Shown: positions 32,503 through 41,498, counted from the stretch's first letter. The stretch is DNA of 64,000 bases from Exiguobacterium qingdaonense (GCF_018617855.1 NZ_JACSKY010000002.1:1-64000), one strand, 5' to 3'. Made by a program: numbers and translations. Notes: generated from the sequence alone by a model not told the origin.

Positions 32503-33247
32503 CCGCATCGATGTATTGCCACCTTACGCGGGTTTTCGGGTGACACGCGGTTGGTATACGACCGATGACGGTGAACAGGTCGTAGCGTATTCGATTGAAC
32601 CGAAACGGTCGAACGGGCAAGTGTTAATGTATTTGCGAGGAGGGACGGCGCGGATTGGCGACGTTCGTTTGCCCCGTCTCATGCAATTCGCATCGAGAGG
32701 CTTTCATGTCGTGGCCCCGGTCTATCGAGGGAATCATGGTGGAACGGGGAGAGAGGATTTTGGTGGGGAGGATTTGGAAGACGTGCTCTCGCTTTATGAT
32801 CGTGTCCAAGCGAGCGGATATCCGATTCACGTACTCGGCTTTTCAAGAGGGGGCATGATGGCCCTCTCTCTCGCATCTGAACGTCCGGTCACCACCGTCA
32901 CGTCATGGGCCGGTGTGACGAACCTCGTATGGACGTATGAAGAACAACGTTCGATGCGGAAGATGTTACGTCGAATGACCGGTGGGGACCCCGAATCGGC
33001 AGAACCTGCCTATGTTGATCGTTCCCCCCTCTATAAAGAATGGGAGGCCCCGACATTGATCATCCACGGTACGGATGATGAGCAGGTCCGGTTGCGCCAT
33101 GCGACGGCGATTGCTGAAAAGCTAGGGCAGCAAGCTGAATTTTGGGTGCTCCCGTTCGGACACCAACTCCCGTTCTGGGATAAGTGGAAGACGACCGAAC
33201 AAGCGATGGACTGGATGCTACGGCAAGCGAAAGCACCGACTCGATGA
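32483..33247 (+). CDS. Alpha/beta hydrolase, prolyl-oligopeptidase-like (YtmA type), 254 aa
   Basis: A serine hydrolase with the nucleophile elbow VLGFSRGGMMA, a likely catalytic Asp in IIHGTDDEQVR and His in PFGHQLPFW. It matches the S9-like single-domain hydrolases annotated YtmA next to pckA in B. subtilis. It starts inside the ytkD reading frame, so the pair is co-translated. Peptidase or esterase activity cannot be distinguished here. Confidence 0.82.
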   Translation: MSNSWFDRIDVLPPYAGFRVTRGWYTTDDGEQVVAYSIEPKRSNGQVLMYLRGGTARIGDVRLPRLMQFASRGFHVVAPVYRGNHGGTGREDFGGEDLEDVLSLYDRVQASGYPIHVLGFSRGGMMALSLASERPVTTVTSWAGVTNLVWTYEEQRSMRKMLRRMTGGDPESAEPAYVDRSPLYKEWEAPTLIIHGTDDEQVRLRHATAIAEKLGQQAEFWVLPFGHQLPFWDKWKTTEQAMDWMLRQAKAPTR

Positions 33248-33261
33248 GTCGGTGCTTTCGT
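33230..33261. terminator. Bidirectional terminator, hydrolase and pckA
   Basis: AAAGCACCGACTC pairs with GAGTCGGTGCTTT between the convergent genes. It overlaps the last codons of the hydrolase. Confidence 0.8.
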
Positions 33262-33262
33262 A

Positions 33263-34834
33263 TTAGATGACAAGTGGACCGGCCGCGATGACTGACTCAC
33301 TCGCTTTTGTGAAACGCTTAAAGTTCTCGCTAAATTTCATGGCGAGTGCTTTCGCCTCCACGTCATAACGATTCGGGTCGTTCCATGTATCGCGTGGATT
33401 GAGTACCTCGCTCGGCACGCCTTCGATGGCTACCGGGATCTCGACATTGAATATGTCGTGGTTCATCGTCTCGACGTCACGAAGTTGACCGTTAATTGCC
33501 GCATTGACCATCGCGCGCGTGTAAGCGAGCTTCATGCGCGAACCTTCGCCATAGGCACCGCCTGTCCAGCCCGTATTGACGAGATAGACGTCTACATCGT
33601 GTTGCTCAATCAATTTTCCGAGCATATCCGCGTAACGCTCTGGTGCGAGCGGGAGGAACGGAGAACCGAAGCAAGTCGAAAACGTCGCTTGAGGCTCAGT
33701 GACGCCTCGCTCTGTCCCGGCAAGTTTTGACGTATAACCGGACAAGAAATGATACATCGCCTGTTCTTTCGTCAATTTGCTGATTGGTGGTAAGACGCCG
33801 TACGCGTCTGCGGTCAAGAACACGATTGTATTCGGGTGTCCGGCGCGTGACGGGAGCATCGCATTGTCGATGAACTCGATTGGATACGCAGCTCGCGTGT
33901 TCTCTGTTAGAGAGACATTTTTATAGTCTGGTGTCCGATCCTCGTTCAAGACGACGTTCTCGATCAAAGAACCGAATCGGATGGCATCGTAGATTTGTGG
34001 CTCATTTTCACGCGACAGATTGATCGTCTTCGCGTAGCAACCACCCTCGATGTTGAAGACGCCGTCTGGTGACCACCCATGCTCGTCGTCTCCAATCAAG
34101 TGACGCTCTATATCGGCCGAAAGTGTCGTCTTTCCTGTCCCCGACAAGCCGAAGAAAAGGGCTGTTTCGTTTGCATCGTTCACGTTTGCCGAACAGTGCA
34201 TCGATAGCACGTTTTGCTCTGGCAACAAAAAGTTCATAACGGAGAAGATTGATTTTTTAATTTCGCCACCATATTCCGTTCCCCCGATCAGAATCGTGCG
34301 CTTGGCGAATGAAACGAGAATAAACGTTTCGGAGTTCGTACCATCGACCTTAGGGTCAGCTTTATAGCTCGGTGCGTAAATGACTGTAAACGGATCAAAC
34401 GCACCTTTCGCTGGCCATTCACGCAAGAAAAGCTGTTTTGCGAATAGGCTGTGCCACGCATATTCCGTGATTGCACGGACGGGCAACGTGTAATGCTCAT
34501 CCGCACCGGCGGACGCCTCCAAATAATAGAGTTTCTCTTTCTTTTCAAGATGGTCGAGTACTTTCTCAAGAAGTGCTGAAAACTTTTCTTCTGCGATTGG
34601 CTGGTTGACCTTCCCCCAATCGACAAGGTTGTTGCTGACTTCATCTTGTACGACGAATTTGTCTTTCGGTGACCGTCCTGTGAAAGCACCGGTGCTGACA
34701 GATAATGCCCCGTCTTTTGTCAATACACCTTCGCCATTTTGAATGGCTTCTTCCACCAGCTCTGGAACCGTCAAGTTCCGGTACATGTCGGCACCATTAA
34801 TTAATTCTTCGATTTTCAGGAGCGTTGTCGCCAT
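33263..34834 (-). CDS. pckA: Phosphoenolpyruvate carboxykinase (ATP), 523 aa
   Basis: The gluconeogenic conversion of oxaloacetate to PEP. The kinase P-loop [11 protein letters not shown] and the downstream metal and oxaloacetate contacts [21 protein letters not shown] are present, as are [17 protein letters not shown] and [17 protein letters not shown] at 34846 is in frame, but AAAGGTGG 8 nt before the ATG at 34834 is better. A TATAAT promoter and an 18-bp palindrome lie upstream. metK is divergent, the same arrangement as in B. subtilis. Confidence 0.97.
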   Translation of the reverse strand: MATTLLKIEELINGADMYRNLTVPELVEEAIQNGEGVLTKDGALSVSTGAFTGRSPKDKFVVQDEVSNNLVDWGKVNQPIAEEKFSALLEKVLDHLEKKEKLYYLEASAGADEHYTLPVRAITEYAWHSLFAKQLFLREWPAKGAFDPFTVIYAPSYKADPKVDGTNSETFILVSFAKRTILIGGTEYGGEIKKSIFSVMNFLLPEQNVLSMHCSANVNDANETALFFGLSGTGKTTLSADIERHLIGDDEHGWSPDGVFNIEGGCYAKTINLSRENEPQIYDAIRFGSLIENVVLNEDRTPDYKNVSLTENTRAAYPIEFIDNAMLPSRAGHPNTIVFLTADAYGVLPPISKLTKEQAMYHFLSGYTSKLAGTERGVTEPQATFSTCFGSPFLPLAPERYADMLGKLIEQHDVDVYLVNTGWTGGAYGEGSRMKLAYTRAMVNAAINGQLRDVETMNHDIFNVEIPVAIEGVPSEVLNPRDTWNDPNRYDVEAKALAMKFSENFKRFTKASESVIAAGPLVI

Positions 34835-34917
34835 CCTGAATCCCACCTTTCCCCTAAATAGATGTGGATGAAATCCGCATACTTTCGCGACTGCATTTAA
34901 TCAGTATGACATTTTTA

Positions 34918-34946
34918 ATTATATGTGACACACTAATTAAAAACAA
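34918..34946 (-). promoter_or_regulatory. SigA promoter of pckA
   Basis: On the minus strand TTGTTT, a 17-bp spacer containing TGTGTCACA, and a perfect TATAAT lie about 80 nt before the start codon. Confidence 0.65.
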
Positions 34947-34959
34947 GCGTTTATCTTTT

Positions 34960-34977
34960 TAAGTAAGCGCTTTCTTA
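34960..34977. promoter_or_regulatory. cre-like 18-bp palindrome upstream of the pckA promoter
   Basis: TAAGTAAGCGCTTTCTTA is palindromic except for one mismatched pair. The centre AAGCGCTT fits a CcpA cre with two mismatches at the outer bases. It lies just upstream of the -35 region. Catabolite control of gluconeogenesis would make sense, but other regulators are possible. Confidence 0.45.
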
Positions 34978-35109
34978 CAAGGGTATTTTATCACATTCTC
35001 TTATCACGAGGTGTTAAAAAATAGAAACGAATCAAAAAAAGATCAAGCGATTCATAGACTTAAATGTTTTTCAAGTGTGTGAAAAGTTTTACGAATTCGT
35101 TCGATTCCC

Positions 35110-35138
35110 TTGACATAATCGAGTGTCATTTATATGAT
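35110..35138 (+). promoter_or_regulatory. SigA promoter of metK
   Basis: Perfect TTGACA, a 17-bp spacer and TATGAT, about 10-12 bp ahead of the S-box. Confidence 0.85.
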
Positions 35139-35155
35139 GGTTTTCGTAACGGATA

Positions 35156-35275
35156 CTCTTATTCTGAGCGGTGGAGGGAACAAGGCCCTACGAAGCCCAG
35201 CAACCGTCCGACATGAAGTCTTGTGCGGAAAAGGTGCTATCCTGAAGCGAAGCCATTAGCTTCGAACGATAAGAG
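35156..35275 (+). promoter_or_regulatory. SAM-I (S-box) riboswitch aptamer before metK
   Basis: The P1 stem pairs CTCTTAT (35156-35162) with ATAAGAG (35269-35275). Between them are the hallmark segments GGTGGAGGGAACAAGGCCC, GAAGCCCAGCAACC and AAGGTGCTA of the SAM-I fold. SAM binding would stabilise P1 and allow the terminator at 35294 to form, shutting off SAM synthetase when SAM is plentiful. Confidence 0.96.
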
Positions 35276-35293
35276 GGTAAGGAAGAACGATTC

Positions 35294-35331
35294 AACCTTT
35301 CCCTATGTATGTCATCGGGGGAGGTTTTTTT
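35294..35331 (+). terminator. Riboswitch expression-platform terminator
   Basis: AACCTTTCCC pairs with GGGGGAGGTT (with G.U pairs) and is followed by TTTTTTT. AGGGTAAGG, just 5' of it, can pair with CCTTTCCCT as the antiterminator. Confidence 0.88.
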
Positions 35332-35407
35332 CATTACCGTCCCAAAGCAACGCGTAAGGGGAACGAGTACCGTCCACACATCACCCTTATTATAGGAGGT
35401 TTTTTGA

Positions 35408-36616
35408 ATGTCAAAATTGAACCGTCGACTTTTTACTTCTGAGTCGGTTACTGAAGGACATCCAGACAAAATTTGTGATCAGATCTCTGACTCGATTTTG
35501 GATGCCATTTTAGCGGAAGACCCGAATGCCCGTGTTGCGGCTGAAACGTCTGTCACAACGGGTCTCGTACTCGTAGCTGGTGAAATCACAACGTCAACTT
35601 ACGTGGATATCCCGAAAGTTGTTCGCGAGACCATCCGTGAAATCGGATACACCCGTGCGAAATATGGCTTTGATGCAGAAACATGTGCGGTCTTGACGTC
35701 GATTGACGAACAGTCGGTCGATATCGCGCAAGGTGTTGACCAGGCACTCGAAGCACGTGAAGGTCAGATGACTGAAGAGGAACTCGATGCAATCGGTGCA
35801 GGAGACCAAGGTCTCATGTTCGGATATGCGACAAACGAAACGCCTGAACTCATGCCACTTCCAATCTCGTTGGCGCACAAGTTGTCACGTCGTCTTGCTG
35901 AAGTGCGTAAGAACGGCACGCTTGCTTACCTCCGCCCAGACGGAAAGACTCAAGTGACGGTCGAGTATGACGAAGAGAACAACCCGGTTCGAGTTGACAC
36001 GATTGTCATTTCGACGCAGCATGCGGAAGACATCACGCTCGAGCAAATTCAAGAAGACTTGAAAAAGTACGTCATCGAAGCGGTCATCCCTGCTGAACTC
36101 ATCGACGCTGAGACGAAGTACTTCATCAACCCGACTGGTCGTTTCGTAATCGGTGGACCACAAGGTGATGCTGGACTTACAGGCCGTAAAATCATCGTCG
36201 ATACGTACGGTGGATATGCTCGTCACGGTGGTGGTGCATTCTCTGGTAAAGACCCAACAAAAGTTGACCGTTCAGCGGCATACGCAGCTCGTTATGTAGC
36301 GAAAAACATCGTTGCAGCAGGACTTGCGGACAAAGCCGAAGTTCAACTCGCTTACGCAATTGGTGTGGCGCATCCAGTATCCATCGCTGTCGATACGTTC
36401 GGTACTGGTAAATTGAGTGAGACAGAACTCGTAGAACTCGTTCGTGAGAACTTTGATCTTCGTCCGGCAGGCATCATCAACATGCTTGACCTACGACGCC
36501 CGATTTACAAGCAAACTGCTGCTTATGGTCATTTTGGTCGTACAGATGTAGAACTCCCATGGGAGCAGACAGATAAAGCAGCCGTTCTTGAAGAAGGCGC
36601 GAAACGTTTCGCATAA
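35408..36616 (+). CDS. metK: S-adenosylmethionine synthetase, 402 aa
   Basis: Makes SAM from methionine and ATP. The ATP-binding [22 protein letters not shown]-type N-terminus, the hexapeptide region [16 protein letters not shown], the signature [19 protein letters not shown] and the [18 protein letters not shown] segment are intact, and length is as expected. TAGGAGG precedes the ATG. It is controlled by the S-box upstream. Confidence 0.98.
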   Translation: MSKLNRRLFTSESVTEGHPDKICDQISDSILDAILAEDPNARVAAETSVTTGLVLVAGEITTSTYVDIPKVVRETIREIGYTRAKYGFDAETCAVLTSIDEQSVDIAQGVDQALEAREGQMTEEELDAIGAGDQGLMFGYATNETPELMPLPISLAHKLSRRLAEVRKNGTLAYLRPDGKTQVTVEYDEENNPVRVDTIVISTQHAEDITLEQIQEDLKKYVIEAVIPAELIDAETKYFINPTGRFVIGGPQGDAGLTGRKIIVDTYGGYARHGGGAFSGKDPTKVDRSAAYAARYVAKNIVAAGLADKAEVQLAYAIGVAHPVSIAVDTFGTGKLSETELVELVRENFDLRPAGIINMLDLRRPIYKQTAAYGHFGRTDVELPWEQTDKAAVLEEGAKRFA

Positions 36617-36620
36617 TTAA

Positions 36621-36652
36621 AAACGACCTTTCCGCGGAAAGGTCGTTTTTTT
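36621..36652. terminator. Terminator between metK and the YtxH-type gene
   Basis: AACGACCTTTCC pairs with GGAAAGGTCGTT and is followed by TTTTT on the plus strand. Confidence 0.93.
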
Positions 36653-36661
36653 ATTATGCGA

Positions 36662-37165
36662 TTATTTGGTTTGGTCAGTTGATGAATCGTTCTCAGTTGT
36701 CTCCTGCCCGAGCGCCGTGTCTTTCGCTTCGACGACCTTCTCACCGATATCTTGTAAATCGGATTTGGCTTCTTGAGCCGTCTCAACGATTTTATTCACG
36801 TCTTCCTTGACGGTGTCGACTTCCCCGACGACTTTTTCATAGACGTTCTGAACATCTGTCGAGACTTCCTGAATCTTACCTGAAGCCGTCTTGACTTGCT
36901 CGATGACTTGAGAGGCCTTGCCTGCAGGGTCTTGTTTGACTTCGTTGACCATTCCGCCGACTGAAGATTTTGCGCTCGAGAAGGACTGTTTTGTCTGCTC
37001 GCGATTCGAAGAGCTAAGCAAGGCGAGAAGACCACCGACGAGGGCACCGAGCAACATCCCGGTCACGACATTTATTTTAGGTCCTCCTGTGTCTGTCTGA
37101 TCAAACTGACGGTTCGGGTGATCTGTTTGTTCTACTTTCGGGTCATGCTCTAGTTTAGGTTCCAT
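36662..37165 (-). CDS. YtxH-like general stress protein, 167 aa
   Basis: A short acidic cytoplasmic N-terminus precedes one membrane helix (VVTGMLLGALVGGLLALLSS, about residues 35-54). A long charged helical tail follows, with heptad-like KTASGKIQEV, NVYEKVVGEVDTV and NKIVETAQEAK segments that fit a coiled coil or LEA-like stress protein. AAGGAG 8 nt before the ATG at 37165 is preferred over an upstream GTG. A SigB-type promoter lies upstream; B. subtilis ytxGHJ is a SigB operon. Confidence 0.75.
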   Translation of the reverse strand: MEPKLEHDPKVEQTDHPNRQFDQTDTGGPKINVVTGMLLGALVGGLLALLSSSNREQTKQSFSSAKSSVGGMVNEVKQDPAGKASQVIEQVKTASGKIQEVSTDVQNVYEKVVGEVDTVKEDVNKIVETAQEAKSDLQDIGEKVVEAKDTALGQETTENDSSTDQTK

Positions 37166-37203
37166 CTTTTCCACTCCTTCGTATAATTGGCATTGGTTGT
37201 GTT

Positions 37204-37229
37204 ATACCCGAGACGACAGAAGAGTTAAC
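37204..37229 (-). promoter_or_regulatory. SigB-type promoter of the YtxH-like gene
   Basis: On the minus strand GTTAAC, 14 nt and a perfect GGGTAT resemble the general-stress sigma-B consensus. It lies about 40 nt before the start codon of a gene whose family is SigB-controlled in Bacillus. Confidence 0.55.
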
Positions 37230-37328
37230 GTCACCGATTAATTTTTCATAGAAATGAAATGTAGGGCAGGATAAAAATAGAATGATAGGGAATGATACAA
37301 CTAGACTGGCCAAAAGGGGGAAGCTGTC

Positions 37329-37799
37329 ATGAACATGAGAGAAGCAGTGCCAAAGGATGCGACGATGATTCGTTCGATTGCACTTGCGACAATTTCATCG
37401 GAAGATTCGAATCGAACGAGAGCGATGGAGCGTGCCTATCGACAAGAGGAGATTGTACGTGCAATCAGTTCAAGTGAGGAAGCACGGGAACAGTATTTTA
37501 TCGTTGGCGAGCACGGAGAAGAGGTCATCGGATTTTGTCACGCCATCGACCGCGGTGACAAGTGGGAGATGCTTCGTCTCTATCTGCACCCCGATCATCA
37601 TCGGAACGGGTACGGTGCAGCCTTTTTGGCCCAACTTCAATCAAAGAAGACCCAACCGATCGAAGTGTACGTTGAAAACTCGAATGAACAAGCCATTGCC
37701 TTCCTCTTACATCAGTCGTTCGTAGAAGTGAATCGGATACAAGAAGAAGTATATGACGAACCGATGGAGCTCATTCATTTGCGTCATGACCCGAGCTAA
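37329..37799 (+). CDS. GNAT-family N-acetyltransferase, 156 aa
   Basis: An acetyl-CoA-dependent transferase. The CoA-binding motif A is seen as LRLYLHPDHHRNGYGAAFLA (about residues 81-100), with the preceding strand VIGFCHAI and the C-terminal AIAFLLHQSFVEVN. GGGGG 8 nt before the ATG. It stands alone. The substrate (small molecule or protein N-terminus) cannot be told. Confidence 0.88.
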   Translation: MNMREAVPKDATMIRSIALATISSEDSNRTRAMERAYRQEEIVRAISSSEEAREQYFIVGEHGEEVIGFCHAIDRGDKWEMLRLYLHPDHHRNGYGAAFLAQLQSKKTQPIEVYVENSNEQAIAFLLHQSFVEVNRIQEEVYDEPMELIHLRHDPS

Positions 37800-37820
37800 G
37801 CCTCCGGACGGATTTTGTCC

Positions 37821-37849
37821 AAACATCAGTTGCGGCTGATGTTTTTTTG
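37821..37849 (+). terminator. Terminator after the acetyltransferase gene
   Basis: AAACATCAG pairs with CTGATGTTT and is followed by TTTT. Confidence 0.9.
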
Positions 37850-37887
37850 ATACAATGAACATAGTCTATAAATGAGGTGACGGCAGC

Positions 37888-38601
37888 ATGACATATGAAG
37901 AAACACGAAAAGGAGTCATCGTCATCGTGTATCCGCTACAGTTCACGTCCCGGATCAGCGAGAACTTTATTCGACGACTTCAGGACGAGTACGAAGTGAT
38001 CGTCGTCCGCGACAAGTCAATCGGATTGATGGCAGATGACCATAAGCAACTTATCAAGCGGGCATTGCGTGAGGCTGGTGAATTTAAGCTACCAATTCAC
38101 GTCGTGGCATTCAGCATCGGTGCACTCTTTACGAATCGGCTCTTGCAGGAGTACGATGTTCCGCTTGGTAGCCTGACTTATATCTCACCACTGTTTGACT
38201 GGCATGCGACACGTCAAATTGGCGGTTTGAAACAAGCCGTCGCGAGTGCCGTCGATCGTTTTCGCCCAGACTTGCCACTCGGTATGATGACATTTACCGG
38301 AGGAGGAGACGAATCGTCTCGGTTTGGTGAAATCACGTATGCGCAGTATCGGGAGATCGAAGAAGAAATCGTTGAGCATCAGGAAGAGAAAAAACACCTT
38401 CCACGACTTCCGCTCGCTTGTTTTTATGCACCAGACGATCAATTTGCGGATGTGAAGTTGACGCTGAACGTTTGTCGGAAAATCGGTGGAGACCAAGTAT
38501 ATATCCGTCGGCTGGAAGGGTTCCCGCACTTCGGGTATGAGCGATTGAACACGAAATTCGCGGAAACGCTCATCACGTTTTATGAACTGATTCAAGAATG
38601 A
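37888..38601 (+). CDS. Alpha/beta-hydrolase-fold protein with altered nucleophile elbow, 237 aa
   Basis: The order of motifs fits an alpha/beta hydrolase: a strand at VIVIVYPLQF, an elbow VVAFSIGALFTN (residues about 74-85), an acid-loop segment FYAPDDQFADV and a late His in GFPHFGYE. The elbow reads A-x-S-x-G instead of G-x-S-x-G. An Ala at that first position occurs in some active lipases and esterases, so activity is possible. GAGGTGACGGC precedes the ATG. I do not recognise the subfamily. Confidence 0.65.
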   Translation: MTYEETRKGVIVIVYPLQFTSRISENFIRRLQDEYEVIVVRDKSIGLMADDHKQLIKRALREAGEFKLPIHVVAFSIGALFTNRLLQEYDVPLGSLTYISPLFDWHATRQIGGLKQAVASAVDRFRPDLPLGMMTFTGGGDESSRFGEITYAQYREIEEEIVEHQEEKKHLPRLPLACFYAPDDQFADVKLTLNVCRKIGGDQVYIRRLEGFPHFGYERLNTKFAETLITFYELIQE

Positions 38602-38632
38602 TAAAAGGCGACTCCTCGGAGCCGCCTTTTAT
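38602..38632. terminator. Bidirectional terminator, hydrolase-like gene and ytqB
   Basis: AAAAGGCGACTC pairs with GAGCCGCCTTTT (one mismatch) over loop CTCG between convergent genes. Confidence 0.85.
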
Positions 38633-39204
38633 CATTTACGTTTTTCGATTGCTACGATAAACGGAGGGTGGTTGATTTGGTTGATGAAGCCATAGCGGAG
38701 AACACCGGCTTGCTTTTGGTCAAGTGATTCCACGTATTGAAGCACCTCGTCCCGTTCGGTCTTCCCACTTTCATGACCGTGATAGACGACGATCACGATG
38801 ACACCACCGACAGCCATGACGTCTAACAGTTGATTCAGTGCAGCGACCGTCGTATTCCCATGGGTCGTGATGGATTTGTCGCTACCCGGTAAATACCCTA
38901 AATTGAAGACGGCTGCCGTTATGGGGCGTGATTCACGATCGATGACGGCGCCGACCGTGTCATGACTATCGTGAATGACGGTCACCCGTTCGGTGAGACC
39001 GGCCTCGTCTATACGTGCTCGGGTCGCCGTTACCGCTTCTGATTGAATATCAAACGCAAAGACATGACCCGTCTCTCCGACCGCATTTGCCAAGAACAAT
39101 GTGTCATGACCGTTCCCGGCAGTCATGTCGATGGCGATATGTCCCTCTTCAATGTGGTCATGTAGTAGTTGTTTTGCAAAGGGTAGAACTCTCATTAATC
39201 CCAT
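38632..39204 (-). CDS. mnmM: tRNA wobble-uridine methyltransferase MnmM (YtqB family), 190 aa
   Basis: A class I SAM methyltransferase with motif I AIDMTAGNGHDTLFLA and an acidic end of strand 2 in VFAFDIQSEAV. AVFNLGYLPGSDKSITT and IVVYHGHESGKTE are hallmarks of the YtqB family. In B. subtilis YtqB (MnmM) methylates the aminomethyl group of nm5s2U34 in tRNA. AAGGA lies 8 nt before the ATG at 39204; in-frame ATGs at 39213 and 39195 are alternatives. The start lies inside the 3' end of ytqA, so the two are translationally coupled and probably act in one pathway. Confidence 0.88.
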   Translation of the reverse strand: MGLMRVLPFAKQLLHDHIEEGHIAIDMTAGNGHDTLFLANAVGETGHVFAFDIQSEAVTATRARIDEAGLTERVTVIHDSHDTVGAVIDRESRPITAAVFNLGYLPGSDKSITTHGNTTVAALNQLLDVMAVGGVIVIVVYHGHESGKTERDEVLQYVESLDQKQAGVLRYGFINQINHPPFIVAIEKRK

Positions 39205-40132
39205 ACATCTCATCCTTCTTTTTTCCTTGGAAGGAATCCCTTCGCTCCAGTTCCGCCCGAATCTTGTTCAACACCTGCATCTTGTGGCGACTCCATAACG
39301 GACCGATCAATAGGTCGGGTGGGCCGTCACCTGTCAATCGATGAACAATCACCTCGGGTGGGATCCGTTCCAGCTGGTCGCAGACGAGGGCGATATAAGT
39401 ATCTTCCTCCATCAAATTGAGCATCCCTTTTTCGTATTGACGTGCGAGCGGTGTGTGTTTCAAGACGTGAAGCAAATGAATCTTGATTCCTTGTATGTCC
39501 ATTTTAGCAACTTCTCGGGCTGTGTCGAGCATCATCTCTGGTGTTTCGCCCGGTAGGCCGTTGATGATGTGCACGCATACGCGAATGTTATGACGACGCA
39601 GTTTCGCAAGACCGGTCAGGAATGTCTCATAGTCGTGACCGCGATTGATTTTTCTTCCGGTCGAATCATGGACTGTTTGAAGACCGAGCTCGACCCAAAG
39701 CGACGTCCGTTCATTCAACTCTGCTAAATAATCGACAACGTCATCTGGAAGACAGTCTGGGCGTGTCGCAATCGAAAGCCCGACGACCCCTTCCTCTTGC
39801 AGTGCTGGTTCGTACAGTTCGCGTAACCGCTCGACCGGCGCGTACGTATTACTGAACGCTTGAAAGTAAGCGATGTAGTTGGCGTGTTTCCACTTCCGAT
39901 GGAGACGAGCCTTCACTTCAGCAAACTGGACGGGGATCGGATCACAGGCATTCCCCGCAAAATCCCCACTTCCGTCATCCGAACAGAATGTACATCCTCC
40001 CTTCGAGACGAGACCATCACGGTTCGGGCACGTGAAGCCGCCATCGAGCGGGACTTTAAACACCTTGTTGCCGTACTCCTGACGATATGCCTCATTCAAT
40101 GTATGATAGCGGTTTTGACCAAATGGATTCAT
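39158..40132 (-). CDS. ytqA: Radical SAM protein YtqA/MnmL (TIGR01212 family), 324 aa
   Basis: The N-terminal RYHTLNEAYRQEYGNKVFKV and the cluster cysteines in TCPNRDG and GGCTFCSDDG are characteristic of the YtqA-type radical SAM proteins. The barrel continues with NTYAPVERLRELYEP, GLSIATRPDCLPD and NGLPGETPEMMLDT. B. subtilis YtqA (MnmL) is reported to take part with MnmM in an alternative route to mnm5s2U34. GGAAGGAGA precedes the ATG. It is divergent from the MFS gene. Confidence 0.9.
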   Translation of the reverse strand: MNPFGQNRYHTLNEAYRQEYGNKVFKVPLDGGFTCPNRDGLVSKGGCTFCSDDGSGDFAGNACDPIPVQFAEVKARLHRKWKHANYIAYFQAFSNTYAPVERLRELYEPALQEEGVVGLSIATRPDCLPDDVVDYLAELNERTSLWVELGLQTVHDSTGRKINRGHDYETFLTGLAKLRRHNIRVCVHIINGLPGETPEMMLDTAREVAKMDIQGIKIHLLHVLKHTPLARQYEKGMLNLMEEDTYIALVCDQLERIPPEVIVHRLTGDGPPDLLIGPLWSRHKMQVLNKIRAELERRDSFQGKKKDEMYGINESSTLCKTTTT

Positions 40133-40202
40133 GATATCTCTCCTTCCTTGCTCATCCTATCACAAATAAAAAATGACAATACTTCATAATGAGTAATTTT
40201 TC

Positions 40203-40276
40203 TTGACACTTCTTTGGCATTCGTTTAGGTTTGATAAGGAAATCTTGTCGATTCGGCCTTTTGTGCCGATTTTTTT
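40203..40276 (+). promoter_or_regulatory. Promoter and leader terminator before the MFS gene (possible attenuator)
   Basis: TTGACA-17-TAGGTT (40203-40231) is followed 21 bp later by TCGGC-N7-GCCGA and a run of seven T (40253-40276), still about 30 nt ahead of the start codon. The gene on the other side (ytqA) is transcribed away, so this terminator can only act on the MFS leader or on antisense reading. Confidence 0.5.
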
Positions 40277-40307
40277 AATGCGAAGAGGGATGAAAGGAGG
40301 ACTTGGT

Positions 40308-41498
40308 GTGAACAATAAAATGCCAATCTCGGTATGGATTCTAGTCATTGCGATGGCGCTCAATACAACGGCGGCGTCTTTTTTATGGCCATTTAACACC
40401 CTGTATATTCATGATTTTTTAGGTGAGTCGATGACACTTGCCGGAGTGGCGCTTCTTGTGAACTCCGCACTTGCAATCGTTGGTAACTACATTGGAGGGA
40501 CGCTATTCGACCGGATCGGTGGAAAGATGACGCTCATTATTTCTGTCGGGTTGTTACTTGCGAGCTCACTCGGTTTCTTACTGTTTCACGCCACGTTCTT
40601 CGGTTATTTGGTGTGGCTCGGTATGATCGGGTTCTCAGGAGGACTCGTCTTTCCGACCGTCTATGCGTTCGCGGGACTCATCTGGCCAGAGGGTGGACGC
40701 CGTTCGTTCAATGCGATTTATGTTGCACAAAACGTCGGTGTCGCACTCGGTACGGCCATGAGTGGTCAAATCGCGCGCTTGAACATCGAGTGGATCTTTT
40801 ACGCGAACTTCTTCTTGTCGGTCTTATTCGTCGTGGTCCTTTTGTTTGGACTCCGTTATTTGAAGAACCCGACACGTCCGGTCGTGCAGTCACAATTGGA
40901 GGCTGCTGCTACGACGCTCTCGAGCGCGACGATGAAGTCGATGTGGTATGTGGCCGTTGGTTACGCCGTGCTTTGGTTCGTGTACGTCCAGTGGCAAGGG
41001 ACGATCGCGGTTCATTCAAAAGACCTCGGTGTCACAATCAGCCAATATTCACTCCTTTGGACGGTGAACGGGGCGATGATCGTATTCGCACAGCCGTTAC
41101 TCAACCGTGTGTTGCGACAGTTTGAGGACGATTTGAAGCGTCAATTGATTATCGGTGCCTCGATTTTCCTCGGTGCCTTCTTGATTGTGCCGTTCGCTGG
41201 CGGATTCGGCATGTTCATGGTTGCGATGGTCGTCATGACGATCGGGGAAATGTTCGTCTGGCCGGCAGTTCCGACGATTGCGGCGAAACTTGCCCCATCT
41301 GGGAAAGCGGGACAATATCAAGGACTCGTCAATATCGCAGCGTCCGTCGGTCGGATGATTGGACCGACGTTGTCAGGGTTTGTTTATGATGTGTTCGGGA
41401 TTACTGCGGTCTTTGGTATGCTTCTTCTGCTCGCTACGTTCGCCTTAACGCTATTTGTCATCATGAAAGACATTCGTGTCACAGAAAAATCAAGTTGA
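40308..41498 (+). CDS. Major facilitator superfamily transporter (YttB-like), 396 aa
   Basis: A 12-helix exporter-type MFS protein. After helix 2 it has the family A-motif region GGTLFDRIGGKMTLI, and the corresponding second-half loop is NRVLRQFEDDLKRQLI. AAAGGAGG 7 nt before GTG 40308 marks the start. Upstream in-frame codons read through the leader hairpin and are unlikely. Position before leuS matches B. subtilis yttB, a putative multidrug transporter. The substrate is unknown. Confidence 0.85.
   Translation: MNNKMPISVWILVIAMALNTTAASFLWPFNTLYIHDFLGESMTLAGVALLVNSALAIVGNYIGGTLFDRIGGKMTLIISVGLLLASSLGFLLFHATFFGYLVWLGMIGFSGGLVFPTVYAFAGLIWPEGGRRSFNAIYVAQNVGVALGTAMSGQIARLNIEWIFYANFFLSVLFVVVLLFGLRYLKNPTRPVVQSQLEAAATTLSSATMKSMWYVAVGYAVLWFVYVQWQGTIAVHSKDLGVTISQYSLLWTVNGAMIVFAQPLLNRVLRQFEDDLKRQLIIGASIFLGAFLIVPFAGGFGMFMVAMVVMTIGEMFVWPAVPTIAAKLAPSGKAGQYQGLVNIAASVGRMIGPTLSGFVYDVFGITAVFGMLLLLATFALTLFVIMKDIRVTEKSS

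Noticed and set aside
36529-36786. A minus-strand frame across the metK end and YtxH start region.
   Set aside because: It is a shadow of metK and of the terminator, with no ribosome-binding site and atypical composition.
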